Below are positions 1 to 7,705 of a stretch of 64,000 nt of DNA, in pieces (the first letter of the stretch is position 1; each line of letters starts with the position of its first letter). The notes beneath the pieces were generated by a model. That model had not been told where the DNA came from and made no database searches. It worked only from the letters and a program-made list of their open reading frames with translations. The stretch is from contig JAUNGG010000007.1 in assembly GCA_030524635.1 (NCBI GenBank), positions 25,029-89,028 of the forward strand, given 5' to 3'. Origin of the DNA: Lachnospiraceae bacterium (GTDB lineage: Bacteria; Bacillota; Clostridia; Lachnospirales; Lachnospiraceae). Position numbers and translations under genes: made by a program.

Positions 1-458
1 TCCGAGATGAGAAGGTAAGAGAGTGTTTTTGCGGGCGGGACAAGAATGTAGGATTTGTCAACCCCTTATCTATCGAAGCTCACAAGGCTGCATATGAGAA
101 GGGCGGAGAATGGCTGGAGCAATTAAAGGACTATCTGGATGGAAATTTCCGGTTCTTAAAAGAGTATCTGGAGAAGTATCTTCCGGAGGCTGTGTACTGT
201 GTGCCCGAAGCAACCTATCTGGCCTGGGTAGATGTGAGAAAATGCCTGCCTGGTGTGGAGGATTTACCTGGATTTTTCGCGAATGAGGCAGGTGTGCTGC
301 TGGAGGGCGGAGACAGCTTATTTGTAGGAAATGCAAACGGATATATCCGTCTGAACCTGGCAATGCCCCAGTCCATTATTCGAACGGGCATGGAGCGGAT
401 TCGTGCATCGATTGAAACTTATAGAAGAAATCTGCCGTCTCAAAAGAAAATAAGCTGA
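1..458 (+). CDS. PatB/MalY-type cystathionine beta-lyase (PLP aminotransferase fold), 5' end outside window
   Basis: Only the C-terminal 151 or so residues are present; the reading frame is open from the window edge (frame starting at base 3) to the TGA at 456-458. The visible part has the C-terminal subdomain of PatB/MalY class I/II aminotransferases: the NPLSIEAHKAAYEKGGEWL helix, the VPEATYLAWVD strand, and the GNANGYIRLNLAMP segment carrying the conserved Arg that binds the substrate carboxylate. This family cleaves C-S bonds of cystathionine and other cysteine S-conjugates, giving a thiol, pyruvate and ammonia. The PLP lysine lies upstream of the window and cannot be checked. The gene is 51 bp upstream of an M20 amidohydrolase and an amino-acid permease on the same strand, which suggests a catabolic or salvage role rather than methionine biosynthesis. 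Confidence 0.85.
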   Translation, partial: RDEKVRECFCGRDKNVGFVNPLSIEAHKAAYEKGGEWLEQLKDYLDGNFRFLKEYLEKYLPEAVYCVPEATYLAWVDVRKCLPGVEDLPGFFANEAGVLLEGGDSLFVGNANGYIRLNLAMPQSIIRTGMERIRASIETYRRNLPSQKKIS

Positions 459-509
459 ATACAGAGCAGGCTGTAAAACGGCCGGCATTTATGAGAAAGG
501 AGAAAAATC

Positions 510-1703
510 ATGACTTTAGTTGAGGAAATCCGTGAGTTGGAGCAGCAGATGACAGAAGACAGACGGTATCTTCACCGATATCCGGAATTAAGCGAAAAGG
601 AATTTCAGACAACGGAATTCATTAAAAAACGATTAGATAAATTCGGCGTTGAAATCGAACCCCTTGATATTCCTACAGGAGTCAGCGCCATCATCCGCGG
701 CAATAAGCCGGGAAAGACGATCTGTATTCGACATGACATTGATGCACTTCCGATTCAGGAATGTACCGGTCTGGATTTTTCATCGGCCTATGATGGGGTC
801 AGCCATTCCTGCGGCCATGATATTCATACGGTAGTTGCACTGTACTGTGCAAAGGTGTTGAATGAAAGAAAAGGAACGCTTGCAGGAAATGTGAGGATCG
901 TATTTCAGCCGGCAGAGGAGACTGTTACAGGTGCAAAGCAGATGGTGAAGGCCGGCATTATGGAATTACAGCCATTAAATGATATTGTGGTAGGATTACA
1001 TACCCATCCACTGACTCCGGTTGGAAGCATTTGCCTGAAGAAAGGCCCGATGGAGGCAGGATCCGATTATATTAAGATCACGATAAAAGGAAAATGCGGC
1101 CACGGAGCCTATCCCCATGACTGCGTGGATCCCATCGTGGTAAGCGCCTATTTGATCGCACAGCTGCAGACCGTGATGTCCAGAGAAAATCAAGCTGTAA
1201 AGCCTGCTGTATTTACAATCGGAAGCATTCACGGCGGACAGACTCCAAATTCCATTCCAGGAGAGGTGGAAATGCTGGGAATCCTGCGCAGTCTGTATCC
1301 GGAATGCCGGGAAAAAAATCTGGATGCAATCCGGCGTATCACAAAGGGAGTTTGTGAAGGCATGCGGGCAGAAGGCACTGTGGAGGTAAGTGATGCTTAC
1401 CTGCCGCCGGTCTTTAATGATGATGAAGTGGTGGATGGAATTGTGAATGCGGCCAATCAGGTATTAGGAGAAGGCCATGTGGTGGATTTTAAATTTCCCA
1501 GCATGGGTTCCGATGACTTTGCCGTATTTATGGATTACTGCAGGGGAGCCCAGTTCTTCCTGGGAACGGGAAATGAGAATGTAAACAGCAGGCTGGGGCT
1601 GCACAACGGAAAAAATCAGTTTGATGAAAAATGTCTGGCAGTAGGCGTTGCAGTACTGTCTCAGTATGTATTAAATCATTTGCAGGAGGATACCAATGAG
1701 TGA
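510..1703 (+). CDS. M20 family metallo-amidohydrolase (N-acyl amino acid amidohydrolase)
   Basis: The 397-residue protein has the full M20D set of metal and catalytic motifs: CGHD at residues 101-104, PAEE at 134-137, GLHTHP at 162-167, a GHGAYPH segment in the dimerisation domain, GSDDF near 340 and a C-terminal GLHN motif. Relatives (HipO, YxeP, IAA-amino acid hydrolases) remove N-acyl groups from amino acids or their conjugates in the cytoplasm using two divalent metals. The start is fixed by GAAAGGAG seven to eight bases before ATG 510. It follows the C-S lyase closely and overlaps the next gene by 8 bp, so the three form one operon. Lyase plus deacylase suggests processing of N-acyl cysteine S-conjugates; the substrate is inference. 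Confidence 0.9.
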   Translation: MTLVEEIRELEQQMTEDRRYLHRYPELSEKEFQTTEFIKKRLDKFGVEIEPLDIPTGVSAIIRGNKPGKTICIRHDIDALPIQECTGLDFSSAYDGVSHSCGHDIHTVVALYCAKVLNERKGTLAGNVRIVFQPAEETVTGAKQMVKAGIMELQPLNDIVVGLHTHPLTPVGSICLKKGPMEAGSDYIKITIKGKCGHGAYPHDCVDPIVVSAYLIAQLQTVMSRENQAVKPAVFTIGSIHGGQTPNSIPGEVEMLGILRSLYPECREKNLDAIRRITKGVCEGMRAEGTVEVSDAYLPPVFNDDEVVDGIVNAANQVLGEGHVVDFKFPSMGSDDFAVFMDYCRGAQFFLGTGNENVNSRLGLHNGKNQFDEKCLAVGVAVLSQYVLNHLQEDTNE

Positions 1704-2979
1704 GAAAAAGTGGAGTTTAAAAACCATCGTATTGTATGGAATTAACTGTGTCATCGGAAGCGGCATATTCTTACTGCCAGGGGCGGCATACAAGCTGCTG
1801 GGGCCAGGAAGCTTGCTGGCGTATCTGTTTGTTTTTGTTCTGGTCATGTCGGTTGCTCTCTGCTTTGCAGAATGCGGAAGTATGTTTGAGGAATCCGGCG
1901 GCCCGTATCTGTATGCCAGAAAGGCATTTGGTGATTTCTTTGGATATGAAGTCGGCGTCATGAAGTGGATCGTCAGCATCATTGCATGGGCAACCATGGC
2001 AGTTGCTTTTGCAACAGCGCTCAGCGCACTGGTTCCTCAGCTTTCAGATCCCACCATGCAGAAAATGGTTGCAATCGGAATCATTGTTGTGCTTAGTGCA
2101 GTGAACTTGTTTGGTGTGAATGTTATGGCTTATTTAAATAACATATCAACCATCGGAAAGCTGGTTCCCATGGCAGTCTTTGTGATTGGAGGGTTATTCT
2201 TCATTAAGCTGGAAAACTTTACTCCTTTTATTGCGGAAGGCGCTACCTCTGCTTCTGTTTCTGCAGCAATTATTACCGTGTTCTATGCCTTCACCGGATT
2301 TAAAAATGTAGGCGTAGCAGCAGGAGATATGGAAAATCCTACGAAAAATGTCCCGAAGGCCCTGATCTTATCCATGTCCATCGTGTCCATCATTTATTTC
2401 CTGATTCAGTTCCATTGTATCGGAACACTGGGAAGCGCTTTAGGCGATACCAGTACACCTGTGGCAGATGCCATGGGAACCTTTCTTGGATCCAAGGGAG
2501 CGCTGCTGGTTACTCTGGGGACTCTGGTGTCAGTTGGCGGATTAAATATTGCTGGTTCCTTTAATACACCCCGGTGCGCACAGGCATTGGCAGAAGGAGC
2601 CCTTCTTCCGGAAAGCTTTAAAAAGTGCAATAAGTACAATGTACCTTATATTTCTGTTATCATTACCGGTGTTCTGGCATTGCTTTTAACTTTAACCGGA
2701 AGCTTCTCGGAATTGGCTGCAATCAGTGTAATCAGCCGGTTCAGCCAGTATATCCCTACCTGCATTGCAGTTCCCGTCCTTCGGAAGAAGCACCCGGAAA
2801 TGAAGGCCGGATATCAGGTTCCTCTTGGTTATCTGTTTCCGGTGATTGCAGTGGCAGCAAGCTGCTGGCTGCTGATCAACACTGAGAGCTACAAGCTGAT
2901 TGCCGGATTGGGCGCCATGGTAGTGGTTGCTCCGCTGTATTTTGTGATGAAGCGCAGGGGAGAGAAGAAATCCATATAG
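1696..2979 (+). CDS. APC superfamily amino acid permease
   Basis: A 427-residue integral membrane protein with about twelve hydrophobic segments. The first helix carries NCVIGSGIFLLPG, the unwound-helix motif of APC amino acid/polyamine antiporters. ATG 1696 lies inside the end of the amidohydrolase gene (8 bp overlap) with GGAGG just upstream, so translation is probably coupled. It probably imports the amino acid or conjugate used by the two enzymes upstream. The transcription unit ends at the strong hairpin at 3041-3089. The family is clear; substrate specificity cannot be read from the sequence. Confidence 0.92.
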   Translation: MSEKKWSLKTIVLYGINCVIGSGIFLLPGAAYKLLGPGSLLAYLFVFVLVMSVALCFAECGSMFEESGGPYLYARKAFGDFFGYEVGVMKWIVSIIAWATMAVAFATALSALVPQLSDPTMQKMVAIGIIVVLSAVNLFGVNVMAYLNNISTIGKLVPMAVFVIGGLFFIKLENFTPFIAEGATSASVSAAIITVFYAFTGFKNVGVAAGDMENPTKNVPKALILSMSIVSIIYFLIQFHCIGTLGSALGDTSTPVADAMGTFLGSKGALLVTLGTLVSVGGLNIAGSFNTPRCAQALAEGALLPESFKKCNKYNVPYISVIITGVLALLLTLTGSFSELAAISVISRFSQYIPTCIAVPVLRKKHPEMKAGYQVPLGYLFPVIAVAASCWLLINTESYKLIAGLGAMVVVAPLYFVMKRRGEKKSI

Positions 2980-3040
2980 GAAAGTCCATATAAAAAGGAA
3001 TTGATATAGGACATACAGGAAGAAAGATAAAAACCGAATA

Positions 3041-3089
3041 AAACCTGCTTTTCGGCGATAGGATATAGAAAGCCGAAGGGCAGGTTTTT
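3041..3089 (+). terminator. Rho-independent terminator of the lyase/amidohydrolase/permease operon
   Basis: Arms 3041-3056 and 3072-3087 pair over 16 bp (AAACCTGC..TTCGGC with GCCGAA..GCAGGTTT, the middle two pairs being U-G), with a 15-nt loop and a T run. The 3' arm contains the only plausible ribosome binding sequence (AAGGGCAGG) for spmA, whose ATG is at 3093. The 5' arm and loop reappear at 7021-7055. Confidence 0.85.
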
Positions 3090-3092
3090 GTT

Positions 3093-3692
3093 ATGTTAAG
3101 TTATCTTTGGTCAGGAATGATTTTGATTGGAATTGTGTGGGCGGCTTTTCACGGCCGGCTGGACGCTGTGACTATGGGGGTGTTAGATGGGGCAGCGGAT
3201 GCGGTTTCTCTGGGGATTACCATGCTGGGAGTGCTGTCCTTTTGGAGCGGAATTATGGAAATTGGTCAGAAATCCGGGCTGGTGGACTGGCTGGCGGAGA
3301 AGATGGGGCCGGTGCTTCATTTTCTGTTTCCCCGGCTGGAGCCGGAGCACCCGGCCATGAGATATATGGCGGTGAATATGATTGCCAATATGCTGGGGCT
3401 GGGGGCGGCGGCCACACCGGCGGGGTTAAAGGCCATGGAGGAGCTGGCAAAAAGGGAGGCAGTTAATTGTAAAGGATGGCAGCGAATTGCCAGCAATGAA
3501 ATGTGTACCTTTTTGATCATTAACATTTCTTCCCTGCAGCTGGTTCCAGTCAATATCATTGCTTTCCGCAGCCAGTATGGAAGCAGTGATCCGGCGGCGA
3601 TTGTGGGGCCGGCGTTAGCGGCGACGGTGATCAGTACGGTGGTGGGAGTGGTGTTTTGTAAGGGGATGGATCGAAGAAGGCGGAGAGTGTAG
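3093..3692 (+). CDS. spmA: Spore maturation protein A (nucleoside-recognition/Gate domain)
   Basis: The 199-residue protein aligns over its whole length with Bacillus SpmA from memory: an N-terminal hydrophobic segment, an LSFWSGIMEIGQKSGL motif, FPRLEPEHPAMRY, the MIANMLGLGAAATPAGLKAME signature and a hydrophobic C-terminus ending in basic residues. SpmA and SpmB are membrane proteins needed for full dehydration of the spore core. spmA and spmB are normally adjacent; here the spmB homologue is at 34773, about 31 kb away. The ATG lies only 3 bases after the T run of the preceding terminator, so its ribosome binding site is inside the hairpin. Its last 126 coding bases are duplicated at 4127-4264. 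Confidence 0.88.
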   Translation: MLSYLWSGMILIGIVWAAFHGRLDAVTMGVLDGAADAVSLGITMLGVLSFWSGIMEIGQKSGLVDWLAEKMGPVLHFLFPRLEPEHPAMRYMAVNMIANMLGLGAAATPAGLKAMEELAKREAVNCKGWQRIASNEMCTFLIINISSLQLVPVNIIAFRSQYGSSDPAAIVGPALAATVISTVVGVVFCKGMDRRRRRV

Positions 3693-3704
3693 GCTCTTCG
3701 CTTT
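3567..3704 (+). repeat. Copy 1 of 138-bp direct repeat (3' end of spmA and its tail)
   Basis: Bases 3567-3704 match 4127-4264 at 136 of 138 positions (the two differences fall in GTTAGC versus CTGGC). The offset is exactly 560 bp. This copy is the functional 3' end of spmA. Confidence 0.95.
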
Positions 3705-3814
3705 TGCATTATTTTCAGTAAAAACAAAATCAATTAGAATGTAACAGGTATACAAATAGATCCTGAAAGATTATAATATAATTAACAATTGAATGTTGAA
3801 AAACAATACAAGAT

Positions 3815-4027
3815 ATGCCTGTGCCGGAGATAACTTTGAATGAAACGGATCAGAAAATTTATAATTATGTTAAGGCAAATGGCATGATTACTTCACAACA
3901 ATTGGTTGACATAACTTTAATTTCGACGCTGCAGGGAGCATCTGTTGCGTTAAATAGAATGATCAAAAGAGGCTTGCTTACAAAGCAGAGAAAAGGACGA
4001 CATATTTATTATATACTTGTAGGATAA
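3815..4027 (+). CDS. Small winged-helix protein, possibly a remnant of a larger regulator
   Basis: The open frame encodes 70 residues that read as one winged-helix domain: an initial helix (TDQKIYNYVKANG), a helix-turn-helix (ITSQQLVDITLI..GASVALNRM) and a wing (GLLTKQRKGRHIYYILV). It resembles the C-terminal helix-turn-helix of AlbA_2-type ATP-binding regulators, so it may be the tail of a lost larger gene. No clear ribosome binding site precedes ATG 3815. It is AT-rich and lies in the 422 bp between the two copies of the spmA 3' end, which suggests acquisition or a deletion scar. Function unknown. Confidence 0.45.
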   Translation: MPVPEITLNETDQKIYNYVKANGMITSQQLVDITLISTLQGASVALNRMIKRGLLTKQRKGRHIYYILVG

Positions 4028-4032
4028 TTACC

Positions 4033-4095
4033 CAAATTGAAATATTAATTGTGCAAGTTGAAATATTGATTATTCAAGTTGAAGTATTAATTGAT
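4033..4095 (+). repeat. Three tandem 21-bp repeats
   Basis: Three consecutive 21-bp units (4033-4053, 4054-4074, 4075-4095) with consensus CAAGTTGAAATATTAATT plus three variable bases. In the frame starting at 4021 they read as a seven-residue repeat (QVEILII), but that frame is out of phase with the 70-residue gene upstream and has no start codon of its own. Confidence 0.85.
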
Positions 4096-4126
4096 TATTT
4101 TTTTCCCTGGCTTGATGCCAGCCTAT

Positions 4127-4264
4127 CGCAGCCAGTATGGAAGCAGTGATCCGGCGGCGATTGTGGGGCCGGCGCTGGCGGCGACGGTGATCAGTACGGT
4201 GGTGGGAGTGGTGTTTTGTAAGGGGATGGATCGAAGAAGGCGGAGAGTGTAGGCTCTTCGCTTT
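4127..4264 (+). repeat. Copy 2 of 138-bp direct repeat (detached spmA 3' end)
   Basis: Near-identical copy of 3567-3704 with no spmA body in front of it. It contains the last 41 or so codons and stop of spmA but cannot be expressed as such. This layout is what is left when DNA enters at, or recombines within, the 3' end of a gene and restores the reading frame on one side. Confidence 0.95.
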
Positions 4265-4369
4265 CATTTTAAATAGAGAAAGAAATAAATCGGATTAAAA
4301 TGAATAAAAATGGTTTAATTCTATTAAAAATATGTTATAATGTATAAAATGAGATAGGAGGAAGAGATT

Positions 4370-5554
4370 ATGAAGTTGCGTGCAGAAGATGTGTTTCGGC
4401 CGGGAGCATTTCCGGAATATACTTATATATCGCGGAAATCAGCAGTCTCTGATTTATCATATGAATTTCGCTTGATGCAGGCAATTAAAGTTTCAGGGTT
4501 TTTAACTTCGTTAGTTGGACCTTCTAAAATGGGGAAAACAATCCTTTGCGAGAAGGTAATTGGTTTTGAAAATATAGTAGAAATTTCAGGGGCGGATTTT
4601 GAGGAGAATACTGACTTTTGGAAGTTGGTTGCAGCAAAGGCTGGACTTGCTTATGAGGGTCAGTTTGCATCAGAAAAGAAAATTGCAGAAACCAGTGATA
4701 GGTATACGAAGAAAGAAACGTTTTCTTTGACGAAAGATAAAATTATTGAATATTATAAAAAGGAAAATCTTGTGTTAGTGATAGATGATTTTCATTATGC
4801 CCCGGAAGGAAAGCGGATGCAGGTTGCACAGCAGTTAAAGGATGCAATACGCAGAGGCTTTAAGGCGATTGTTGTATCGCTTCCGCACCGGGCAGATGAA
4901 GCGATACGTCAGAATGCAGATTTGTCCGGCAGGTTAAGCCTGATTAACATGGAGCCATGGGAAGTGGCAGACTTAAAGGAAATTGCAAAACTGGGATTCT
5001 CTAAATTGGACATTGAAATTGAAGATGCGATTGCAGAACAAATTGCAGTAGAAAGTTTGTCATCGCCTCAGTTAATGCAATATATTTGTCTCAACATCTG
5101 TACAATACTGGAAATGTCAGGCGATCTGCAGCCCCGGATTGGGCAGGAGATTTTAGAGACGGCATATCGTTATACAACAGCAAATTTTGAATATGGGGAT
5201 GTTGTGTCGTTGATGAAGAAAGGACCAAATACACGAGGAAAAGGCAGAAATACCTTCCAGGTAAAAGACGGACATCTCTGTGATTTGTATGAATTGATTG
5301 TAAAATCGATTGCGGAAAATCCACCAATTATGAAATTGGAGTTTGAGGATGTGAAAAATCGAATATACAGTATGATTTCAGATGATTGTAAAAAACCAAC
5401 CCCGCAGGCGATTAAGGAAAGTCTGACCAAAATGCAGGAACTGTTACATGGAAGAGAAGATATTTTTAAGGTCCTTGACTGGAAGGATGGTGTTTTATAT
5501 GTTTTAGATCCGTTGTTTTTGTTTTATCTGCGGTGGGGAGGTAATAGTAAATAA
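4370..5554 (+). CDS. Orphan P-loop ATPase (AAA/STAND-like)
   Basis: The 394-residue protein has a Walker A motif (GPSKMGKT, about residues 49-56) and a Walker B motif (LVLVIDDFH, about residues 135-143), followed by a helical region. The C-terminal end reads DGVLYVLDPLFLFYLRWG, as in archaeal-type/STAND ATPases of the ORC/Cdc6-like group. These usually act as signalling or defence switches with a partner gene; the exact family is not recognised. ATG 4370 is preceded by a strong AGGAGG. GC content is clearly lower than in the flanking core genes, suggesting horizontal origin. A small gene starts 2 bp after its stop, and the unit appears to continue into a decayed reading frame. Confidence 0.7.
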   Translation: MKLRAEDVFRPGAFPEYTYISRKSAVSDLSYEFRLMQAIKVSGFLTSLVGPSKMGKTILCEKVIGFENIVEISGADFEENTDFWKLVAAKAGLAYEGQFASEKKIAETSDRYTKKETFSLTKDKIIEYYKKENLVLVIDDFHYAPEGKRMQVAQQLKDAIRRGFKAIVVSLPHRADEAIRQNADLSGRLSLINMEPWEVADLKEIAKLGFSKLDIEIEDAIAEQIAVESLSSPQLMQYICLNICTILEMSGDLQPRIGQEILETAYRYTTANFEYGDVVSLMKKGPNTRGKGRNTFQVKDGHLCDLYELIVKSIAENPPIMKLEFEDVKNRIYSMISDDCKKPTPQAIKESLTKMQELLHGREDIFKVLDWKDGVLYVLDPLFLFYLRWGGNSK

Positions 5555-5555
5555 T

Positions 5556-5985
5556 ATGTTTAATGGCATAAGAAATATGGGAGATGCTATAGAGTGTGTT
5601 CGGAATGCCAGGGATTGTCAGATGTTTCAAAGTGCCGTAGCGTCTTTGCGGGAATATATGAAAGGGCTCGGGATGGGGGCGCAAGAACTTCTTGGATTGG
5701 AAAGAATTGCGTATTATCCTCAAAATGAATATTCTGATAAAAAGACAAAAGAAAATATGGAAGCCGCAAAGTATAGTCAAGAAAAACTATGAGGAAAAAA
5801 TAAAAGGAAAGAAAGTATATATTATTATTCATCAGCCTAAAATTCTGTAATCTGCAATATGCAAAAAGGAAGTTTTTTCGGTCAATAAAGAAATAAGTGC
5901 TATTATGAAAGAACCAAATAAAATAAAGGAAAAGATTCCGGGAACTTTTGCAAAAATATTGTCTTTTATCCCGGTGCTTAATTGA
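5556..5985 (+). pseudogene. Probable broken partner gene of the upstream ATPase
   Basis: An intact 78-codon stretch (5556-5792, beginning MFNGIRNMGDAIECVR) starts 2 bp after the ATPase stop. The +1 frame then carries a plausible continuation from about 5768, rich in Lys and Glu and including KIKGKKVYIIIHQPKIL, interrupted by one TAA and continuing with a KEVFSVNKEISAIMKEP segment to the TGA at 5983-5985. Protein-like composition in the second frame suggests one gene broken by a frameshift and a nonsense codon. The alternative is a genuine 78-residue protein followed by non-coding DNA. No family recognised. Confidence 0.4.
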
Positions 5986-6245
5986 TTTTATCAAGAAACA
6001 ATCCTCATATCCTTATATGCAGCGAGTGCGGCAGAAAAAAAGCGGTAGCTATCTGTACTGAGTGTGCCTGGGAGGGTGAGGGGCTTTTATGTGAGGATTG
6101 CATCAAAACTCATAAATGCGATGAGAATATGTTGTTGAATGTATGCAATTCTCCCCGGATGGGTGTGTGCGGATATATGGGAAGCGATCTTTATCCGGAT
6201 CAGTTTGTTTCAGATGTGGAAAAAGATAGTAAATCGGGAATATAG
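5982..6245 (+). CDS. Small cysteine-rich zinc-binding protein, probably a fragment
   Basis: The 87-residue frame has paired cysteines typical of zinc ribbons/B-box-like folds: CSECGRKK, CTECAWEG and CEDCIKTHKC, followed by an NSPRMGVCGYMGSD segment. That last segment looks like the C-terminal end of larger Lachnospiraceae proteins, so this may be the 3' part of a truncated gene. The only start available is TTG 5982, without a good ribosome binding site and overlapping the end of the upstream broken gene. Function unknown. Confidence 0.45.
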   Translation: MILSRNNPHILICSECGRKKAVAICTECAWEGEGLLCEDCIKTHKCDENMLLNVCNSPRMGVCGYMGSDLYPDQFVSDVEKDSKSGI

Positions 6246-6363
6246 GCAAGTAGCATTATAAAAGGAAATTGCCTGTAAGGAGCGTAGAAAAACAACAGTT
6301 TATACGGAAGTTTTGTTTAAAAGTGTTGCATAAAATTAAGAAAGAAACCTATAATATCGTCCA

Positions 6364-6966
6364 TTGTTTTTAGAATTTATTACTCATATCAGGGATAAAG
6401 GGTATCTGACCAATACAAGCTCGCAGAAGGTTTTGGATTCTGCATTTGCATCATGGGAATCCTTTTTGTATCATGAGGACAGGCAGATCGGTTCCTTGAT
6501 GGAAGCATATCTGGCTGCCAGCTATGAAAGAAAATATTTGAAAGAAGATGCGTCTACAGAAGAGGAAAGAGACCAGATTGAAGTGACAGCATTGAGCTAT
6601 GACTGGTATATGTGCCAGTATATACCGGAGCATCCTGTAGAACTCGATTATATTAAGGAAAATTATCCATATACATACGCAGATAATAAAGATTTTTTTG
6701 AAAAAATAAAAGGCGATTCGGAGAATATTGCGGAGAAGGTGATCGATGAGCTGTATCCATATACGCAAAAGGTATCCAGAGAGGAATTTGTCCAATCCAT
6801 GCATCAAACTTATAAACAGGCCTGCGAAAATAAGAAAGAGTCGATATATGTATATGATGGGGAAGAAACTTACAGGAGAATTCAGCCAAAGGTTGGAAGG
6901 AATGATCCATGCCCCTGCGGAAGCGGGAAAAAATATAAAAAGTGCTGTGGAAAAGGTGTATTATGA
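6364..6966 (+). CDS. SEC-C motif protein, likely 5'-truncated
   Basis: The 200-residue frame ends in a perfect SEC-C zinc motif ([18 protein letters not shown]), found at the C-terminus of SecA and of many small proteins of unknown function. The remainder is mostly helical and acidic with no recognised domain. The only start is TTG 6364 with no ribosome binding site and a stop ten bases upstream, so the gene has probably lost its 5' end. It belongs to the same AT-rich patch of damaged genes as 3.7-6.2 kb. Confidence 0.55.
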   Translation: MFLEFITHIRDKGYLTNTSSQKVLDSAFASWESFLYHEDRQIGSLMEAYLAASYERKYLKEDASTEEERDQIEVTALSYDWYMCQYIPEHPVELDYIKENYPYTYADNKDFFEKIKGDSENIAEKVIDELYPYTQKVSREEFVQSMHQTYKQACENKKESIYVYDGEETYRRIQPKVGRNDPCPCGSGKKYKKCCGKGVL

Positions 6967-7200
6967 CCAATGGAGGGAAATTTTTATGCTCTATATAGGT
7001 ATAGGGGGGAACAAAAACAGAATAAAATCTGCCTTACGGCAATAGGATATAGAAACAACGGATCATGTTTCGGGGTGTATAGATCATGATCTGGCAAATT
7101 TAATAGGTCTTTCATGTGCCAGATTTGAAAGAACGCTGGCCAAGAATCTGGAAATAGGTTCCCGGCTTTATTCTACAGAATGCATTATGAAAAAACATTA
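6967..7200. other. Gene-free interval with half of a dispersed hairpin
   Basis: No coding frame is supported. Bases 7021-7055 match 3037-3071 (5' arm and loop of the terminator before spmA) at 31 of 35 positions, but the 3' arm is missing, so this is half of a dispersed hairpin cut at a junction near 7056. An 8-bp inverted repeat (ATCTGGCA/TGCCAGAT, 7088-7095 and 7119-7126) has no obvious function. Confidence 0.6.
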
Positions 7201-7229
7201 TTGACATTAGTATGAAATCGTACTATAAT
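7201..7229 (+). promoter_or_regulatory. Consensus sigma-A promoter of the MarR gene
   Basis: TTGACA (7201-7206), a 17-bp spacer and TATAAT (7224-7229): a perfect vegetative promoter. The gene's ATG at 7266 follows with GGAGG at 7256-7260. Confidence 0.9.
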
Positions 7230-7248
7230 GTGTTGGGTACGATTTCAT
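7212..7248 (+). promoter_or_regulatory. Likely MarR operator: perfect 12-bp inverted repeat around the -10 box
   Basis: ATGAAATCGTAC (7212-7223) and GTACGATTTCAT (7237-7248) are exact reverse complements flanking the TATAAT and transcription start. Repressor binding here would block RNA polymerase; autoregulation by the adjacent MarR protein is the natural reading. Confidence 0.8.
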
Positions 7249-7265
7249 GCTTTTGGAGGTGCAAT

Positions 7266-7703
7266 ATGGCAAATGAAATTAAAATTCAGCTGGAGCGTTT
7301 TAATCTGCTGACATCAGAGATTGATGCGGCTTATCACGATGCGGCTTTGAAGATGGGATTATCGGACAGTGCCATGCTGGTCCTCTATACGGTCTGCAGC
7401 CGGGATGGGGCCTGCCTTCTCAGCGATATTACAGGTATGTCAGGAGTCAGCAAACAGACGATCAATTCTGCTCTTCGAAAATTGGAGGCGGAAGGGATCA
7501 TTTACCTGGAGACAATCGGTGCCAGAAAGAAAAAGGTGTGCTTTACGGATAAAGGAAAGCAGCTGGCAGACGATACCGTTCTTTGCCTGATTGAGATTGA
7601 GAATCAGATTTTTGATTCGTGGTCGGAAAAAGAAAGAGAGCTTTATGTTGAATTAACACAACGGTACTTAGACATGCTGAAGGAAAAAATAAAAGGGTTA
7701 TGA
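7266..7703 (+). CDS. MarR family transcriptional regulator
   Basis: A 145-residue winged-helix regulator: dimerisation helix at the N-terminus, recognition region MSGVSKQTINSALRKLEAEG (about residues 59-78) and wing GARKKKVCFTDKG. ATG 7266 is chosen over an upstream in-frame ATG at 7212 because the latter lies in the promoter, and because GGAGG is 6 bases before 7266. The consensus promoter and perfect dyad upstream imply autorepression. Three bases downstream is the start of a cytidylate kinase-like gene that has been cut short, so its likely regulated partner is gone. Confidence 0.9.
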   Translation: MANEIKIQLERFNLLTSEIDAAYHDAALKMGLSDSAMLVLYTVCSRDGACLLSDITGMSGVSKQTINSALRKLEAEGIIYLETIGARKKKVCFTDKGKQLADDTVLCLIEIENQIFDSWSEKERELYVELTQRYLDMLKEKIKGL

Positions 7704-7705
7704 CA

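Noticed and set aside
3107..3466. 119-residue Gly-rich open frame overlapping spmA
   Set aside because: Shadow frame of spmA in high-GC codons; composition is unlike protein and spmA matches its family over its full length.
7088..7126. 8-bp inverted repeat as a terminator
   Set aside because: No T run follows and the loop is 23 nt; no transcript to end.
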